A stretch of DNA of 64,000 nt from Isoetes taiwanensis (lineage: Eukaryota > Streptophyta > Lycopodiopsida > Isoetales > Isoetaceae). A model generated the notes under the pieces. That model searched no databases and was not told where the DNA came from. It saw only the letters and a program-made list of their open reading frames with translations. Positions within the stretch are counted from its first letter, which is position 1. Every line of letters starts with the position of its first letter. Shown here piece after piece: positions 11,587 through 22,614 of this stretch. A program made the position numbers and the translations under genes. The stretch is taken from positions 13,589,614 through 13,653,613 of the forward strand of contig JAJEKV010000033.1 in assembly GCA_021234155.1 (NCBI GenBank), written 5' to 3'.

Positions 11587-13435
11587 TGTTGGGATTTCAT
11601 CACATAATTTTAGTTGTACAGAAGTTCTTGTTCAGATGTGTATGATATGTATAGATGAAAAACTTAACGACTACAAACCATTAACATCCAACATATAAAA
11701 ATTAAACCCCCCACATAACAACCATTGACATTAACAACCAACACATAACTACCATTGACATTAATTAACACAACCATTGGGTCCAACACATTTAAATTAA
11801 AATCCCCCTTAAACCCCCTTTGGTTTGGGTGCATATTCACACGGGGGGTGACTCCGGGCAACGAGAGCTGTTGGATAGGCATATTCACCCCTTATTCCTT
11901 AATCTACACCGTACGTAAAGTTCCTCGTTTGTGGGGTATGCAAGTACAAAATTTGCTATACTGTATAACAAGATTCGCAAAATACTATAAGATTTCAAGC
12001 AGAATACTATATGGTGTTGATTTCATACGTGCAAAATACAATTATGAGGGCTCTCGCTGCCCTACGTCACCCCCCGTGTGAATATGCACCCAAACCAAAG
12101 GGGGTTTAAGGGGGATTTTAATTTAAATGTGTTGGACCCAATGGTTGTGTTAATTAATGTCAATGGTAGTTATGTGTTGGTTGTTAATGTCAATGGTTGT
12201 TATGTGGGGGGTTTAATTTTTATATGTTGGATGTTAATGGTTTGTGTTGCGAAAAATTTTTTTTGGCCCCTTCGGGGCCTTAAGGACGTCACCCCCCCCC
12301 CCCGGTGAGACAAAAATTTTAGAATTCAAACCAGAAAAAAACTAGAATTCATTTGAGGCTTTCATCACCTGTAGCTTTTGAATTTCATCACAATAAAACA
12401 AATAGAACATAAGTAAAAGTTACCATAAAGATAGAGCAGATTGATCCCATTATTCTGAAAGTCATAAAGTTTGCAACACCCATACACAAACATTTTGTAA
12501 CTGGAAGTTAACAGCAACCTTTGGCCTCCATGGATTCTTGTGGTGAGAAACCAAAGTGGGAAACTTTTCTGCTTGTTAGCACAAGGATCTAGAAGCCTCA
12601 AAATCTAAAAATGCATGGTAATTTTTTGCAGGCTTCATTCGGAATGAGCCATAAAACAATATCCAATAGCTAATCCTCAGATAATCACCGGTAGGATGTA
12701 AAAGCCTACCAAACCCGGCCGGAAAATTGCTGTTTTAGCATAGATAACTTAACCAAACATATCCATATCATACACTATCAAAAAGATCTCGGAGAGAGCT
12801 TTCCAACGCAATAAAAATCATCTCAAACAGAGCTCTGGATCAAAAGTTATGATAAGAAATGTGTTGCCGGCGGGGAAACTGCACTACATGCGCCCTTCAT
12901 GTGCCCATTATGCACCACACACACAAAAAGAGGACTTTTGTTGTGAGCCATTGGTTGTTGACCATTATGCACCACACACACAAAAAAAGAGCTTTTGTTG
13001 TGAGCCATTGGTTGTTGACCATTATGCACCACACGCACAAAAAAAAGTGCTTTTGTTGTGAACCATTGGTTGTTGACCATTGGAAAAAAAAAAGGGCTAA
13101 AATCAATGGCTCAGAAATGGTGCACTCTAGATGTACGCATTAGTACATCCATTTGAATACATCACGAAATCATAGGAAAACCTTAGTGAAAAGCGTACAA
13201 AAACACAAAGAAAACCCCATGTTATTATGCTACATATTCTCAAGTATTTTTAAAAGGATATTGTGGTAAGAACATTACTATAAAAACTCCTATTATATTT
13301 TCTAACGATGAAAGAGGGTGGCACCGATTTTGGAGCCAACCGAAATTTGAAATAGAAACATGTATAGGTGGCCCGGATATGGTTGCTAAACTGACGAACC
13401 TCAGTGATTAAAAAGCAGAGGCTCAATCATGTACA
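11587..13435 (+). repeat. Copia 3' LTR, split by an insertion
   Basis: The LTR runs 11587-11675, is interrupted, and resumes at 13230 with TATTCTCAAGTATTTT. This corresponds to the left-LTR sequence near 9582-9596. Outside the interruption the two LTRs align along their whole length with scattered substitutions. Confidence 0.9.
11676..13229 (+). mobile_element. 1.55-kb repeat family, copy 2 (inside copia LTR)
   Basis: Inverted copy of 2611-4156 with the foldback segment on the left (11676-12247) and the minisatellite on the right (about 12900-13080). CTACA occurs at both junctions (11671-11675 and 13230-13234) and looks like a 5-bp target duplication. Because the element interrupts an LTR, it transposed after the copia insertion. 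It has no protein-coding capacity. Confidence 0.85.
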
Positions 13436-14419
13436 TATACAAGTGCCTGGATGTGATCAGAAGGAGCTTGAATAATCTAATACACTCATTAGATCAGTCT
13501 ACAATTGCTACAGTGTTTGCATCGATCCCAAATGAACAGTGTTTTGCTTATTACTTCATAACCATTAAAATTATGAATATTTGTTGAGCATTTAGAAAAG
13601 GTTTATTGAACATTCACATTTGAGCCATACTAGACAACACTTGATCTAGTAGTTTATTGAAAGAATTTGTGACTAAGGTGAAATTTGGATAACTTTGGTC
13701 TCATAATTTAAGTTTGATTCCAACAACATGGAGTGGCTGGTCAGGCTAGACCAACTCAGCATAACGCCCCATAATAGCCAAATGCAGGAGACTGTGGCAC
13801 TCGTCCTCAATAACTCTTAGTTGGCAACACTGATAGAGCACATCCTCTTGCCCTTCCCAGATCCATCCGCCTGTCTTAATTCAGAGGCGGTGAGCACCGG
13901 TGCAGATGGACGCAATATGTCTGCACTTCTTCAGATATAAATATGTTTGTAATTACCGTTATAGACCCTGCTAGAGCATGAGATTAAAGTAAATTTTGTA
14001 GTGTGTTGTTTTTATTAATTCCAAAGTCTCAGCATCCAAAAGCTGCTAAGGAAGCATGCATCAAGACATTGCTTCAGATGATTGCAATCCTCCTCAGTTT
14101 GTACCTGTATGCACCTACACTCCTGCACGCTCCATCTCAATTATCTCACTTCTCCCTTCTCCTTCCAGCAAGCTTTGAGGCCACTCCTTGGGGTACTTTA
14201 ACCACACTCCCTCTCTAGGGTTTTGTTCAAAGGTGACTCTGATCGCATTGAAGCCCAGGTTCTGGTTCTAAGTCCGCAAGTTACAATCTCTCTCTAGACT
14301 CAGGGCCAATAGCTCGAATAGTCCACTTTCCAACTCCTTCCCATTCCCATTCCAAGAGAATTCTGGCAAAAACAGGAATTGAACCCCCCACCCATAGGGT
14401 TGAACCCCCCTCCCTCAAA
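13436..14419. other. No recognised gene
   Basis: Flank between the copia element and the LINE. The part from about 14000 may already belong to the LINE 5' region, but no boundary can be defined. Confidence 0.45.
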
Positions 14420-15043
14420 CCCCCCATGCCAACCACTAAGGGTGGGCATTCTTTATATTTAATCTTTGAGTCCCTCAATACTCCTTGTGCGCTTTTAATT
14501 CGCTTCTTGACCTTGCGGAGTCCAATCAACAATGGCCATTTATATACCCCCCTACCCAAACCCCCATCTGGATGGAGATACCCCTCAAGCCATAGCCCAA
14601 ACTTAGGCCCAGGCCCAACCCCCGACTGCTGCCCATGCATGCCCCCAAACTACCGATCTCAGACAAGACGAGCCCGCCCAGGAGAATCAAGCGGATGGTC
14701 CCCCACGTAAACGGCAAGAACAAGGGAGGGGCCACTTCCATGAGGAGAGAGGCACGGGCAAAGTCCCAATCAGCAAGATCGACCCCAAAGGAGATTGACT
14801 ACTGTTCAGACCCGATGGCAGACCAAGCACAGGCAACGGCCTTGAAAAAAAAATAGAAGCAGGAATCGCATGCAACAGGACCTGAATTGCAGACCTGGCC
14901 TCGGCGCCCCATATTCTCAGAAGACAACTGGCAGTGGAGAGGCAGCAGATTGCAGAGATGGAGACCCGTATATAACAACTGGAAGAGGGCATCCCGTTGG
15001 CACACTTTGAAAGACAACAGCAGAAGCAAGATCTTGTTGACAT

Positions 15044-15890
15044 GTGGGCTCATGTGGCTCCCTCTCCACCGTCATAGAGACCATGGCACAAGATAGGCAG
15101 CGTGCTGATCAGGAGACAAGGACAACCATCTCTCACCTCCAATCAGAAGTCATGGAAGCCGCCACCACCATGCGAAGCGTGCAGACTGCCTTTGAAGCGA
15201 GTCAGTTGGAGTTGAGAGTGCTTCAGAGGAAGGCCGAGGCACGCGACCAGAAGTCGCAGGAGCTTCGGGCAACCATCATCCAGCATGACAAGGGCCTTCA
15301 TGCGCAAGCCCATGAACAATTGCGGCAATGCATACATGAATTGGCAAGGCAGCAGCAATTCTAGCAGGAGCTGAGCTCCCGAGTACAGAGAGAAGAGGCC
15401 ATAGCACGGGACATGACAGATCCACATACCCAATAGCCTGCAAGACGCCAACCAGGGCGGCCCACCGCTGCATCACGCCACCACTACCCCACCACAGGCC
15501 ACAACCCATGCCCCACACATCGTAAACAAAGAATAGCGCAGCAGCCACCACGAGCCCGACCACCTCAGAGTTCCAGGAGCGGAGACGCAGGAGCCACAAT
15601 GTGGTAGTGCGCAACTTGACAGAGGAGGCAGGAGAGCACCTCATCAACCGACTCCAGAAACAGATCCTGGTCGGGATGACATTCCACACGCCCGTACATA
15701 TTGTTAGGGCGACACGCCATAGGGCCCAGCGCCCTGACCGTCCGCGTGTAGTCATCTTCACAGTTAGGGACGCGCAAGAGCGAGCAACCATCCTACCCCA
15801 AGGCAGGCAATCGAAGGGGACTGTCTTGTACGTGGACCGGGATTTGACTCCAGTACAGCAGGAGGACCACAGGCATGAGTTGGAGAAAGT
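15044..15890 (+). pseudogene. LINE ORF1p-like nucleic-acid-binding protein
   Basis: The upstream part (15044-15364) is rich in Glu, Gln and Arg with a heptad-like pattern consistent with a coiled coil. The downstream part (15601-15890) resembles the L1 ORF1p RRM/C-terminal region, with RPRVVIFTVRDAQERATIL followed by KGTVLYVDRDLTPVQQ. In L1 elements this protein trimerises and binds element RNA. A stop after codon 106 and a frameshift separate the two parts. The coding sequence is then cut by the retrocopy at 15891 and resumes at 17152 with the duplicated target site. The family assignment rests on pattern recognition of the C-terminal block. Confidence 0.6.
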
Positions 15891-17119
15891 TCACTTTGGA
15901 TGGTTCTTGGCGCAGGCGCCGGAGGTAGCGGCTAGGGCGGTTCCGGAGGGAGAGAGCCGCCTCTGCCCTCCATTTTCGGCACTACCACTGTTTCATTGCT
16001 CTCCTCTAAACCGATCTGTGGTGCTAGCTAGGAATCGGCCATTCTGGCAGAGGAAATCTGAAGTTACCTATTCTCAGAAATCTGAAGCTACATCAGGCGG
16101 CTCTTCATAGTTTCTTGCAGTAGGCCTCTAACGTGGCATTTTACTCTTCTGCTTTTCTTGTGAAGCAGTATGTTTCAGTCTTGGGAGTGATCTTTCTTGA
16201 GGCAAGAACACATCGAAATGGCGTAGATGCCTATAAGATGGAGTAAAGATTTGCTGGCAGATCTATCAAGTGGTGCAGTTTCAATTTCTTGCAACTTCTT
16301 TTTCTTATCATCCAGGTTCTTCCGCATTTGGCTATTTCTTTCCGCTTCCTACTCCTTCTTTCTAGCAGAAGGGTTCAAATTGTGCATTAGATGGTTAGGA
16401 AGATTCTTTTCTTAGCAGTACCTTCATATCAGTTTTGCTGGATTCTGGTTGGAAAATGCAAGGTTACAGGTTGAAAAGCAGATGGCAAGTGAATTGGTTT
16501 TCTTTTAGCACTCGGTTCCTATCTCAAGTACTGCTATGCTTGAATGGTTGCCAATTTTTGTTGTGCTTTGGTATTTTATGCCAAGAAGTCTCAAGTACTG
16601 ATATGCTTGAGAGATTACTGATATTAAATTGGCTTTGGTATTTTATGCCAAGAACTCTCAAGTACTGCTATGCTTGAGAGATTCCTCATTGGCTTTGGTA
16701 TTTTATGCCAAGAACCTCACAATCTTCACAAGTACTGATATGCTTGGTCGATTATGCTCAAATACTGATATGTTTGAGTGAGAGCTTCTTGGATTTCATA
16801 TTATCTTGCTGCAGCCTTAGAGATATGAAGCCTTACACTTTTTTGCCCTTTTCATCATTTCTGAGGACTTCTATGACTCTGTCAACTGTTATGAATCTTC
16901 GGGGGCCTTTTAGGGCTTGTCTTTAGCATCATCAGGCACTATTTGGTCACCATGTGGGAAGATTTGCGTGAACTTCAAGTGTATCAGCTTCAAGAGTAAT
17001 CCATAATAAGTTTTTTGTTAGTGAAGAATGAAGATGTTGAGATTACTCCTGTAGTAATTCTCTACTAACATCAAACATTGTACTTCTTTATTTATATAAT
17101 ATAAAAAAATTCGTACCTT

Positions 17120-17151
<32 letters not shown>
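15891..17151 (+). mobile_element. Poly(A)-tailed retrocopy with 14-bp target duplication
   Basis: The insertion is bounded by GAGTTGGAGAAAGT at 15877-15890 and again at 17152-17165, and it ends in a run of about 31 A residues (17121-17151). These are the marks of LINE-mediated reverse transcription of a polyadenylated RNA. Its 5' part is GC-rich (about 15891-15990) and the rest is U-rich transcript-like sequence with a 3'-UTR-like AT-rich end. No intron or convincing coding sequence is visible. It is probably a processed copy of a noncoding RNA or UTR-rich mRNA. Confidence 0.88.
16535..16785 (+). repeat. Tandem ~70-bp units in the retrocopy
   Basis: Several diverged units share GGCTTTGGTATTTTATGCCA followed by AAGTACTGATATGCTTGAGAG. 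The GGTATTTTATGCC core and the CTCAAG/CTTGAG pairs could form small hairpins in the RNA. At least three units are clear, with degenerate ones after 16740. Confidence 0.8.
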
Positions 17152-17154
<3 letters not shown>

Positions 17155-17414
17155 TTGGAGAAAGTCAAGAGTGTCCGCAAACAGGGGGGCACAGCAGGGG
17201 TGGTCCGGGGATGCAGATCTTCAGGCCACCAAATGCTGATGCAAGCACCTCAAACTCTCGAGGACCTTCTGCCACGACCCCAGCTGCACATCCTGCTACA
17301 ATAGCCTCACCTGCCACTACCAACATGCCACATGTCGCCTCCATCACCACCATCCCTTATGCTGCCACTGCCAAACCTACTGTTGTAGCTCATGCCATAG
17401 AAATTGTGCCTCTG

Positions 17415-18000
17415 CGTGGTCTCTTGGAATTGTCGGGACTTCCCATGGCAGAAGTGAGACAGTCTCAACTCACTTGCCGCTGATATGACCTCATCTTCCT
17501 CATGAAAACATGGGAGCATACTGGACATAGACTTACGGACTTGCCAGGATACCATCGCTACTCCGTCTTCAATGAATGCACAGGAAAGCGGGGGCACGGA
17601 GGGGTCACTTGCTATTATTGGACAGCCCTGGCACAGTCAGTGTCCCTGTGCAAGACATACAAACATAACTGGTACCTGTGGGTGCGCGTGCAGAATTGCA
17701 GTGGTAGCCCTCTCTTTGTGGCGGCTTGCTAGTTCCCACATGCCGAGAGCAACTTCTATCACAACCATCCGGGTGTGGATAGGTTGGAGCCCTATGTCAA
17801 TCTATACAATGACATATAGCAGCACAATCAGGAGGGTAGGGTCATGCTCGTTGGAGACTTCAATGGCCGCACTGGCACGGAACAGCCGATGAGATTTGAC
17901 CCTCTGACAGATGACGTGTTGCAGCTGAGCCCCTCAGGAGGAGCTTGGCCACGGGCATCAACTGACATTCAGGTCTTGCGCTATGAGAGGCAGCTGTTGC
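17415..18000 (+). pseudogene. LINE endonuclease domain remnant
   Basis: Fragments in successive frames read like an exonuclease-endonuclease-phosphatase domain. There is a VVSWNCRDFPM start block near 17415, a MKTWEHTGHRL block near 17500, GGVTCYYW near 17610, and VGDFNGRTG near 17850. The last is the conserved (V/L)GDFN motif of AP-like endonucleases that nick the target for target-primed reverse transcription. The frame shifts several times, so the domain is inactive. Confidence 0.8.
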
Positions 18001-18559
18001 CGCTCTGCAGTATCTTCGGCCTTGTGATTTGCAATGGACTGGCACAGTGGTCATCCTCCAGCCAGCATACTTGCATGCAACAGAACTAGAGAGATGGGTC
18101 CAGCGTGGTAGTCTATGTTTTGGTGGCCGAACAGGACTCAGACCACCTGCCGCTCTACTTGCAGCTGGCTTGGTAGGTTGCTTCAGACGCCTGTCCAACA
18201 CCTCCTCGTATGCCCCAACTCAGGCTGGACTATAAGCATGCTCCTACTTACTCCCATATGCTTACGGAGGATCTGGCAAGCATCTCACAATGCTCAATGC
18301 TGGAGCAGCAAGCAGGCAGGCTCATTGACCTCCTCGGGGCTGCTGCAGAGAGGTGTTTTGGGAGAAGTCACCCCCAGCAAACCTCGAGAGCTACAACCTT
18401 TTCGCATAACCAATGGTTCGATGGCGAGTGCAAAGAACGCAAACGCTGGCTCTGCCAAGTCACAGACCCTGCTTTACGCTCGGATGCAGTCAAGCAATAC
18501 TGCACTTTCCTTAAGGCTAGAAAGGCCAAGTACATTGCGGCCCATCAATAAGAAATGTT

Positions 18560-20562
18560 CTTCCTCTTGGAACGTCATTCCAGGACCTTCTGGCAGAGAG
18601 TTCTCACGAGGCCAGTGCCGCCCACAAGAAACATCACTCCAGACCAGTGGGGGCAATACCTACAGCAGCTCTACAAATCTGTGGGTGCACGAGCGGCATT
18701 ACCCCCCAAGCAGGGCCCAGTACTGGAAATCACAGAGGCAGAGGTAGCGCAGGGGCTGCAATGTCTAGCCAATGGAAAAGCACTAGATCTTGATGGCATG
18801 CAGGCAGAGTTACTCAAGTCAAGTGGGCAGGACCATCCATGGCACCGGTACTGACCGACATGTTCAACAAGGCATTGCGGGAAGGTTTTCCCCCACAATG
18901 GACCACTAGCAGGGTTGTACCAATCGACAAGGCAGAAGACCCGCATTGCCCGGTTAATTAACGGACCATCATGATCAGCTCAGTGTTTGCAAAGCTCCTC
19001 GCCGGGATCCTCGAGCGGCAGTTGACAGGATGGGCAGAGGCAGCAGAAGTGCGGGCACTCACACAGTTAGGATTCAAGCCGAGGCACTCAACCATAGATC
19101 ATACATTCACGCTGCGGACTTTGGTTGAGGACAGCAGGAACCGTCGGCAAGATCTGTATTGCTGCTTCGTAGACTTCGCCAAGGCATTTGACACCGTGCC
19201 TCGGGAAAAACCGTGGGCAAGATTGCAGCAGCTAGACGTCCCTGCCGAATTGCAGAATGCGGTATATAGGTTATATAAGATATGCACCGCCCGGTTGCAA
19301 CCAGCGAGCCAACCATTCGAGAGCAGTATCGGGGTCTGCCAGGGATGCCCTCTCTCTCCCACACTATTTGGCCTGTATATTGATCAGCTAGAGAGATGAC
19401 TCGCTGATAATGGAGGCAATTGGGGGCTCACCTCCTATACCAGATCATCAGGCAGTTGATCTATGCTGATGATGTAGACCTCCTAGCACACACTCAGGCA
19501 GACATGCAACGCCATCTCGATGCCCTGGACATATTTTGCCAGATGACTGAATGTGCATCAACTTAGCCAAAAACAAGGTAGTTCTGGTATCGTCCGCACA
19601 CCAGCCAAGGCCTCCAATCCTCACTTATCGTGGCCAAAATGTTGAAGTGGTCTCCGCTTACAAATATTTGGGGGTGGAGTTCCCATCGGCCATGAAGTAG
19701 GACAATTCCATCCGACTGCGAGCCACAGCAGGTTGGAAGGCACTCTATGCGATGGAGAACAATAGCCACAAGGAAGAGCTATATGATTGGGCCCACCAAT
19801 TGCACCTATTCAAGGTGCTAATAGAACATGTGCTTTTGTATGAGGTCGAGGTCTGGGGACCGGTGATTTCCCTCGCCACTTAGAATGACTTGGAGCAGGT
19901 GCTGAAAGCTTTCTCTGGCACGGGCCCTGGGGTTGAAGTCCACAGTTCCATACCAGATACTGTTACGAGAAACAGGTTTCTTGCCTCTTCAAAGAGAGGC
20001 TCTTGATAGACACATCGTCTACTTCCAGAAGGTGGTCAGCATGGATGATACTCGTCTCCCTAACCTCACTTACACTATGGCAATGGGGCCTCAACGCGTA
20101 AAAGGCTACTGGCGGGAAAAGAAAGCTCAGTGGCTGGCCAGATTGAATGTGCAGGAGCACAGGTGCATCCAAGTGCAAAAGGAGGCAGATCGCCGCAGTC
20201 TCAGACAGTACCTTGATGCATGCTTTCTCAGTAAGCTATGGGATGCCAACACCCTTGAACAGATCAAGATGGCACATTATCAACCCACATAAATCTCATG
20301 TTGGAGCGGGGCCCGCATTGCTACCTGCACACTCATCTACCCATGAAAAAGTACAGATCCATTGCCTCTATCCACACAGGTGCACACCATCTCCGGATTG
20401 AAAAAGGAAAATGGGTTGGGGAACTGCGTCAGAAGAGGCTTTGTCAACGCTGCCAGGTTGGAGCTATGGAAGACGAATGCCACACCCTTCAAAGTTGTCC
20501 GGCATATGACGACATTCGAATATGCTATGCTGAGCGGGCCAGCCCCTGCATGAGATGCTGAG
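18560..20562 (+). pseudogene. LINE reverse transcriptase and C-terminal zinc knuckle
   Basis: The RT core is clear: FKPRHSTIDHTFTLRTLVED, CCFVDFAKAFDTV, IGVCQGCPLSPTLFGLYID, and the catalytic IYADDVDLL near 19455. These are the finger-palm blocks of non-LTR RTs. Downstream (about 20440-20500) is a CQRC...ECHTLQSC arrangement typical of the Cys-His knuckle at the end of plant LINE polyproteins. Stops and frameshifts, for example after LER near 19399 and near 19560, break it. The product would perform target-primed reverse transcription in the nucleus. The mutated frame rules out activity here. Confidence 0.92.
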
Positions 20563-20649
20563 CATGAGCTTGGTACGGAGGTTGGGCTCATACATTCAAG
20601 AGATCATGGATCACCGATATCAGCTCGGTCCTCGGGCACTTACTTGATA

Positions 20650-20880
20650 CATGCACATATTTCTATCTATATTCGTATTTGTACTTGTATAGTTTGACAG
20701 CAAACCTATTCCTGTCACGGTTTTTCCCCCAAACAACCCTTTAGGACAGGGAGGGGGTTTTTTAACCCTGACAATAATACGCTTGCTGCGCTTGCTGTTT
20801 GGGTCCCATAGGCCAATTGGTCTTCGTGGAGGATAAAAAACTCTATTCTATATTATATTCTATACACCATTAAGTGCATA
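20650..20880 (+). repeat. LINE 3' tail with hairpin and pentamer tract
   Basis: Contains a GGTTTTTCCCCC...GGGGGTTTTTTAACCC foldback followed by TTTGGGTCCCATAGGCC and a TTCTATTCTATATT tract. The same arrangement ends the LINE copies at 54.3-54.65 and 62.4-62.73 kb. It is likely the RT recognition structure. Confidence 0.75.
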
Positions 20881-21303
20881 TACAAAAGAAGCCAAATTGT
20901 TTTTAGTATGTATCTCAATTAAACATGGAAGCCATAATGATTAGTGGGGTCCTTGACACGACATAGCAATTATCCCATGAGAATTTTGAAAGTAAGATAA
21001 GAGCAACATATCTACTACAAAGAAAAATCTTAATGAAAGTTCAAATACATGACATAGCTACAAATAAGAATGATATAATATTTCAAATAAAGAGCTCATA
21101 CATAAATACACATAAGAATGATATAAACAAAATCAAGACCAGCATCTTGCATGCAAACTTGCGCATAAAACTTCACATATCTTGACATGTTGAATAGACA
21201 TGTCTTTATTCATAAAAAAATCGAAGAGGGATCTTGCATCTATATTCTTGTTGCTTGTACTCTATTTTTTCTTTTTTTTGAATGACATGAAAACATTACC
21301 TAT

Positions 21304-21402
21304 TTTTTGGGTTGCCCCTAGGGGGGCAAACCCTTGTTTATGTGGGCTTTTGGCATATCCTAGGTATATGCTAGAATATCCCTAGGATATACTGGTGACT
21401 GC
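21304..21402 (-). mobile_element. SINE-like repeat copy 1
   Basis: Minus-strand copy of a short family. It ends in a hairpin (GGGTTTGCCCCCC/GGGGCAACCC) followed by an A-run, with GCATATACCTAGGATATGCC upstream. Related copies lie at 24688-24842 and 52936-53034. The 5' part is truncated or diverged here. Confidence 0.7.
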
Positions 21403-21594
21403 TAAAAGCTAGGTCACTTCTGTTGGTGGGCAGCCGCTCTCGAAACCGGCTAACCGGAGAGGACCAGGATGCTCATCAGTGGGCACAGGAGGATTTACAT
21501 GGATTGATCCGAAATTCTCATTCGTGGAATAGAGGTCAGGAAACTTTATGTTTATTTAATCGAAGCCTCTAAAATATTCTTTAAATTCATTTGC

Positions 21595-22600
21595 TTATGG
21601 AATGCGGATCTTCTTCAGCATCCAACATGCTCTTTGTGGAAACACCCACTGGAATTGGCTGGTCTTACTCCAACACCACTTCAGATTCTTATGATGATAA
21701 ACGAACAGGCTAGAATTTCTGGCTAGACATGTCACTTATTTTAGTTTCTATTTGTAGATACACAAGTATGTTCTCTGTTTTATGCAGCTAGAGATACTGT
21801 ATGTTTCCTTGTCGCTTGGTTCAAAATGTTCTCAGAGTATAAAGATAGAGATTTCTATATGTCTGGAGAAAGCTATGCAGGTATGATAAGCTGCAACGTG
21901 TGTTTTATAATGGAAAAAAGGACGTTAACATACCATGTACTTGTAGGGCATTATATTCCCCAGCTTGCAAGTGCGATTCTAAAATATTCTAGTATTCCTG
22001 GGCACTATAAATTTAAGTTGAAGGGTATAGTGGTAAGTGATATTTGCAAAGATTACTATCACATCATATTTACATTTGTCACATCAGGGCTTGCTTCATG
22101 ACTTCAATATTTTTTCGTTCCAGATGGGTTCCTTCATTAAATGCTGCAATTGATAATAAGGCAACTTACATTCACCTCTGGACACATGGTCTGATCTCTG
22201 ATCAGACATATGAAGGGTTGTTGAAGTCGTGTGAGCCATGTCTTCCATAGACTGCAAATTATATGTGCATCGTGCCCAAGACAAGGTTGGAGATTACATA
22301 AACAGCTATGATGTCTTGGCAGATGTGTGTGTTGAACCTCAAAACCAATATCATCAAATTATCTTGATGAAGACTGTAAGGAAACTTTTTTGTTGTTTTT
22401 TCTTTTTTCACCTCTTCTTTAATTAATAGTTTTTTTTGTGCTGTTCAGCAAACTGGGATGAGGTTCAAAGCAGATGCTTGCATATTTAGAGAGATGCACA
22501 TATATCACAACCTTCCTGAAAAAAGCTTTGCATACTAATACAACAGGACTGCCTTATCCTTGGAAAACTTGTGACAGGTACCCTCATTCAGAGCATAGGA
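21595..22600 (+). pseudogene. Serine carboxypeptidase-like (S10) pseudogene
   Basis: Exon-like pieces match plant serine carboxypeptidases in order. They are NMLFVETPTGIGWSYSNTTS (about 21627), FYMSGESYAG with the nucleophile serine in GESYAG (21853-21880), GHYIPQLASAIL after an intron that splits the Gly codon (21881-21946), LKGIVV before a GTAAGT donor at 22032, a HGLISDQTYEGLL exon (about 22185), and TTGLPYPWKTCD near 22540. These enzymes hydrolyse C-terminal residues, or act as acyltransferases, in vacuoles or the secretory path. The N-terminus and the C-terminal Asp and His regions are not found, and several pieces are out of frame, so this is a truncated remnant. Confidence 0.85.
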
Positions 22601-22614
22601 AAATTAATCTATTG

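Larger units (their letters stand above)
9484..13435 (+). mobile_element. Decayed Ty1/copia retrotransposon with nested insertion
   Basis: Two LTR copies bracket RT-RNase H remnants. The left LTR starts TGTTGGGATTTCATCAC. The right LTR starts with the same words directly after a purine tract (GATGGAGGAGGAA), the expected polypurine tract. The gag, protease and integrase regions and the primer-binding site are missing, so an internal deletion removed the 5' half of the body. No flanking target duplication was found, which fits loss at the left LTR end. The right LTR is interrupted by a 1.55-kb DNA element. Confidence 0.9.
14420..20880 (+). mobile_element. Decayed LINE (non-LTR retrotransposon), interrupted
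   Basis: Coding remnants occur in LINE order on one strand: ORF1p-like, apurinic-type endonuclease, reverse transcriptase, then a C-terminal zinc knuckle and a structured 3' tail ending in TATTC-type pentamers rather than poly(A). The region is more GC-rich than its surroundings. Many frameshifts and stops make it non-functional. A 1261-bp poly(A) retrocopy has landed in ORF1. The 5' boundary is approximate. Confidence 0.9.
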
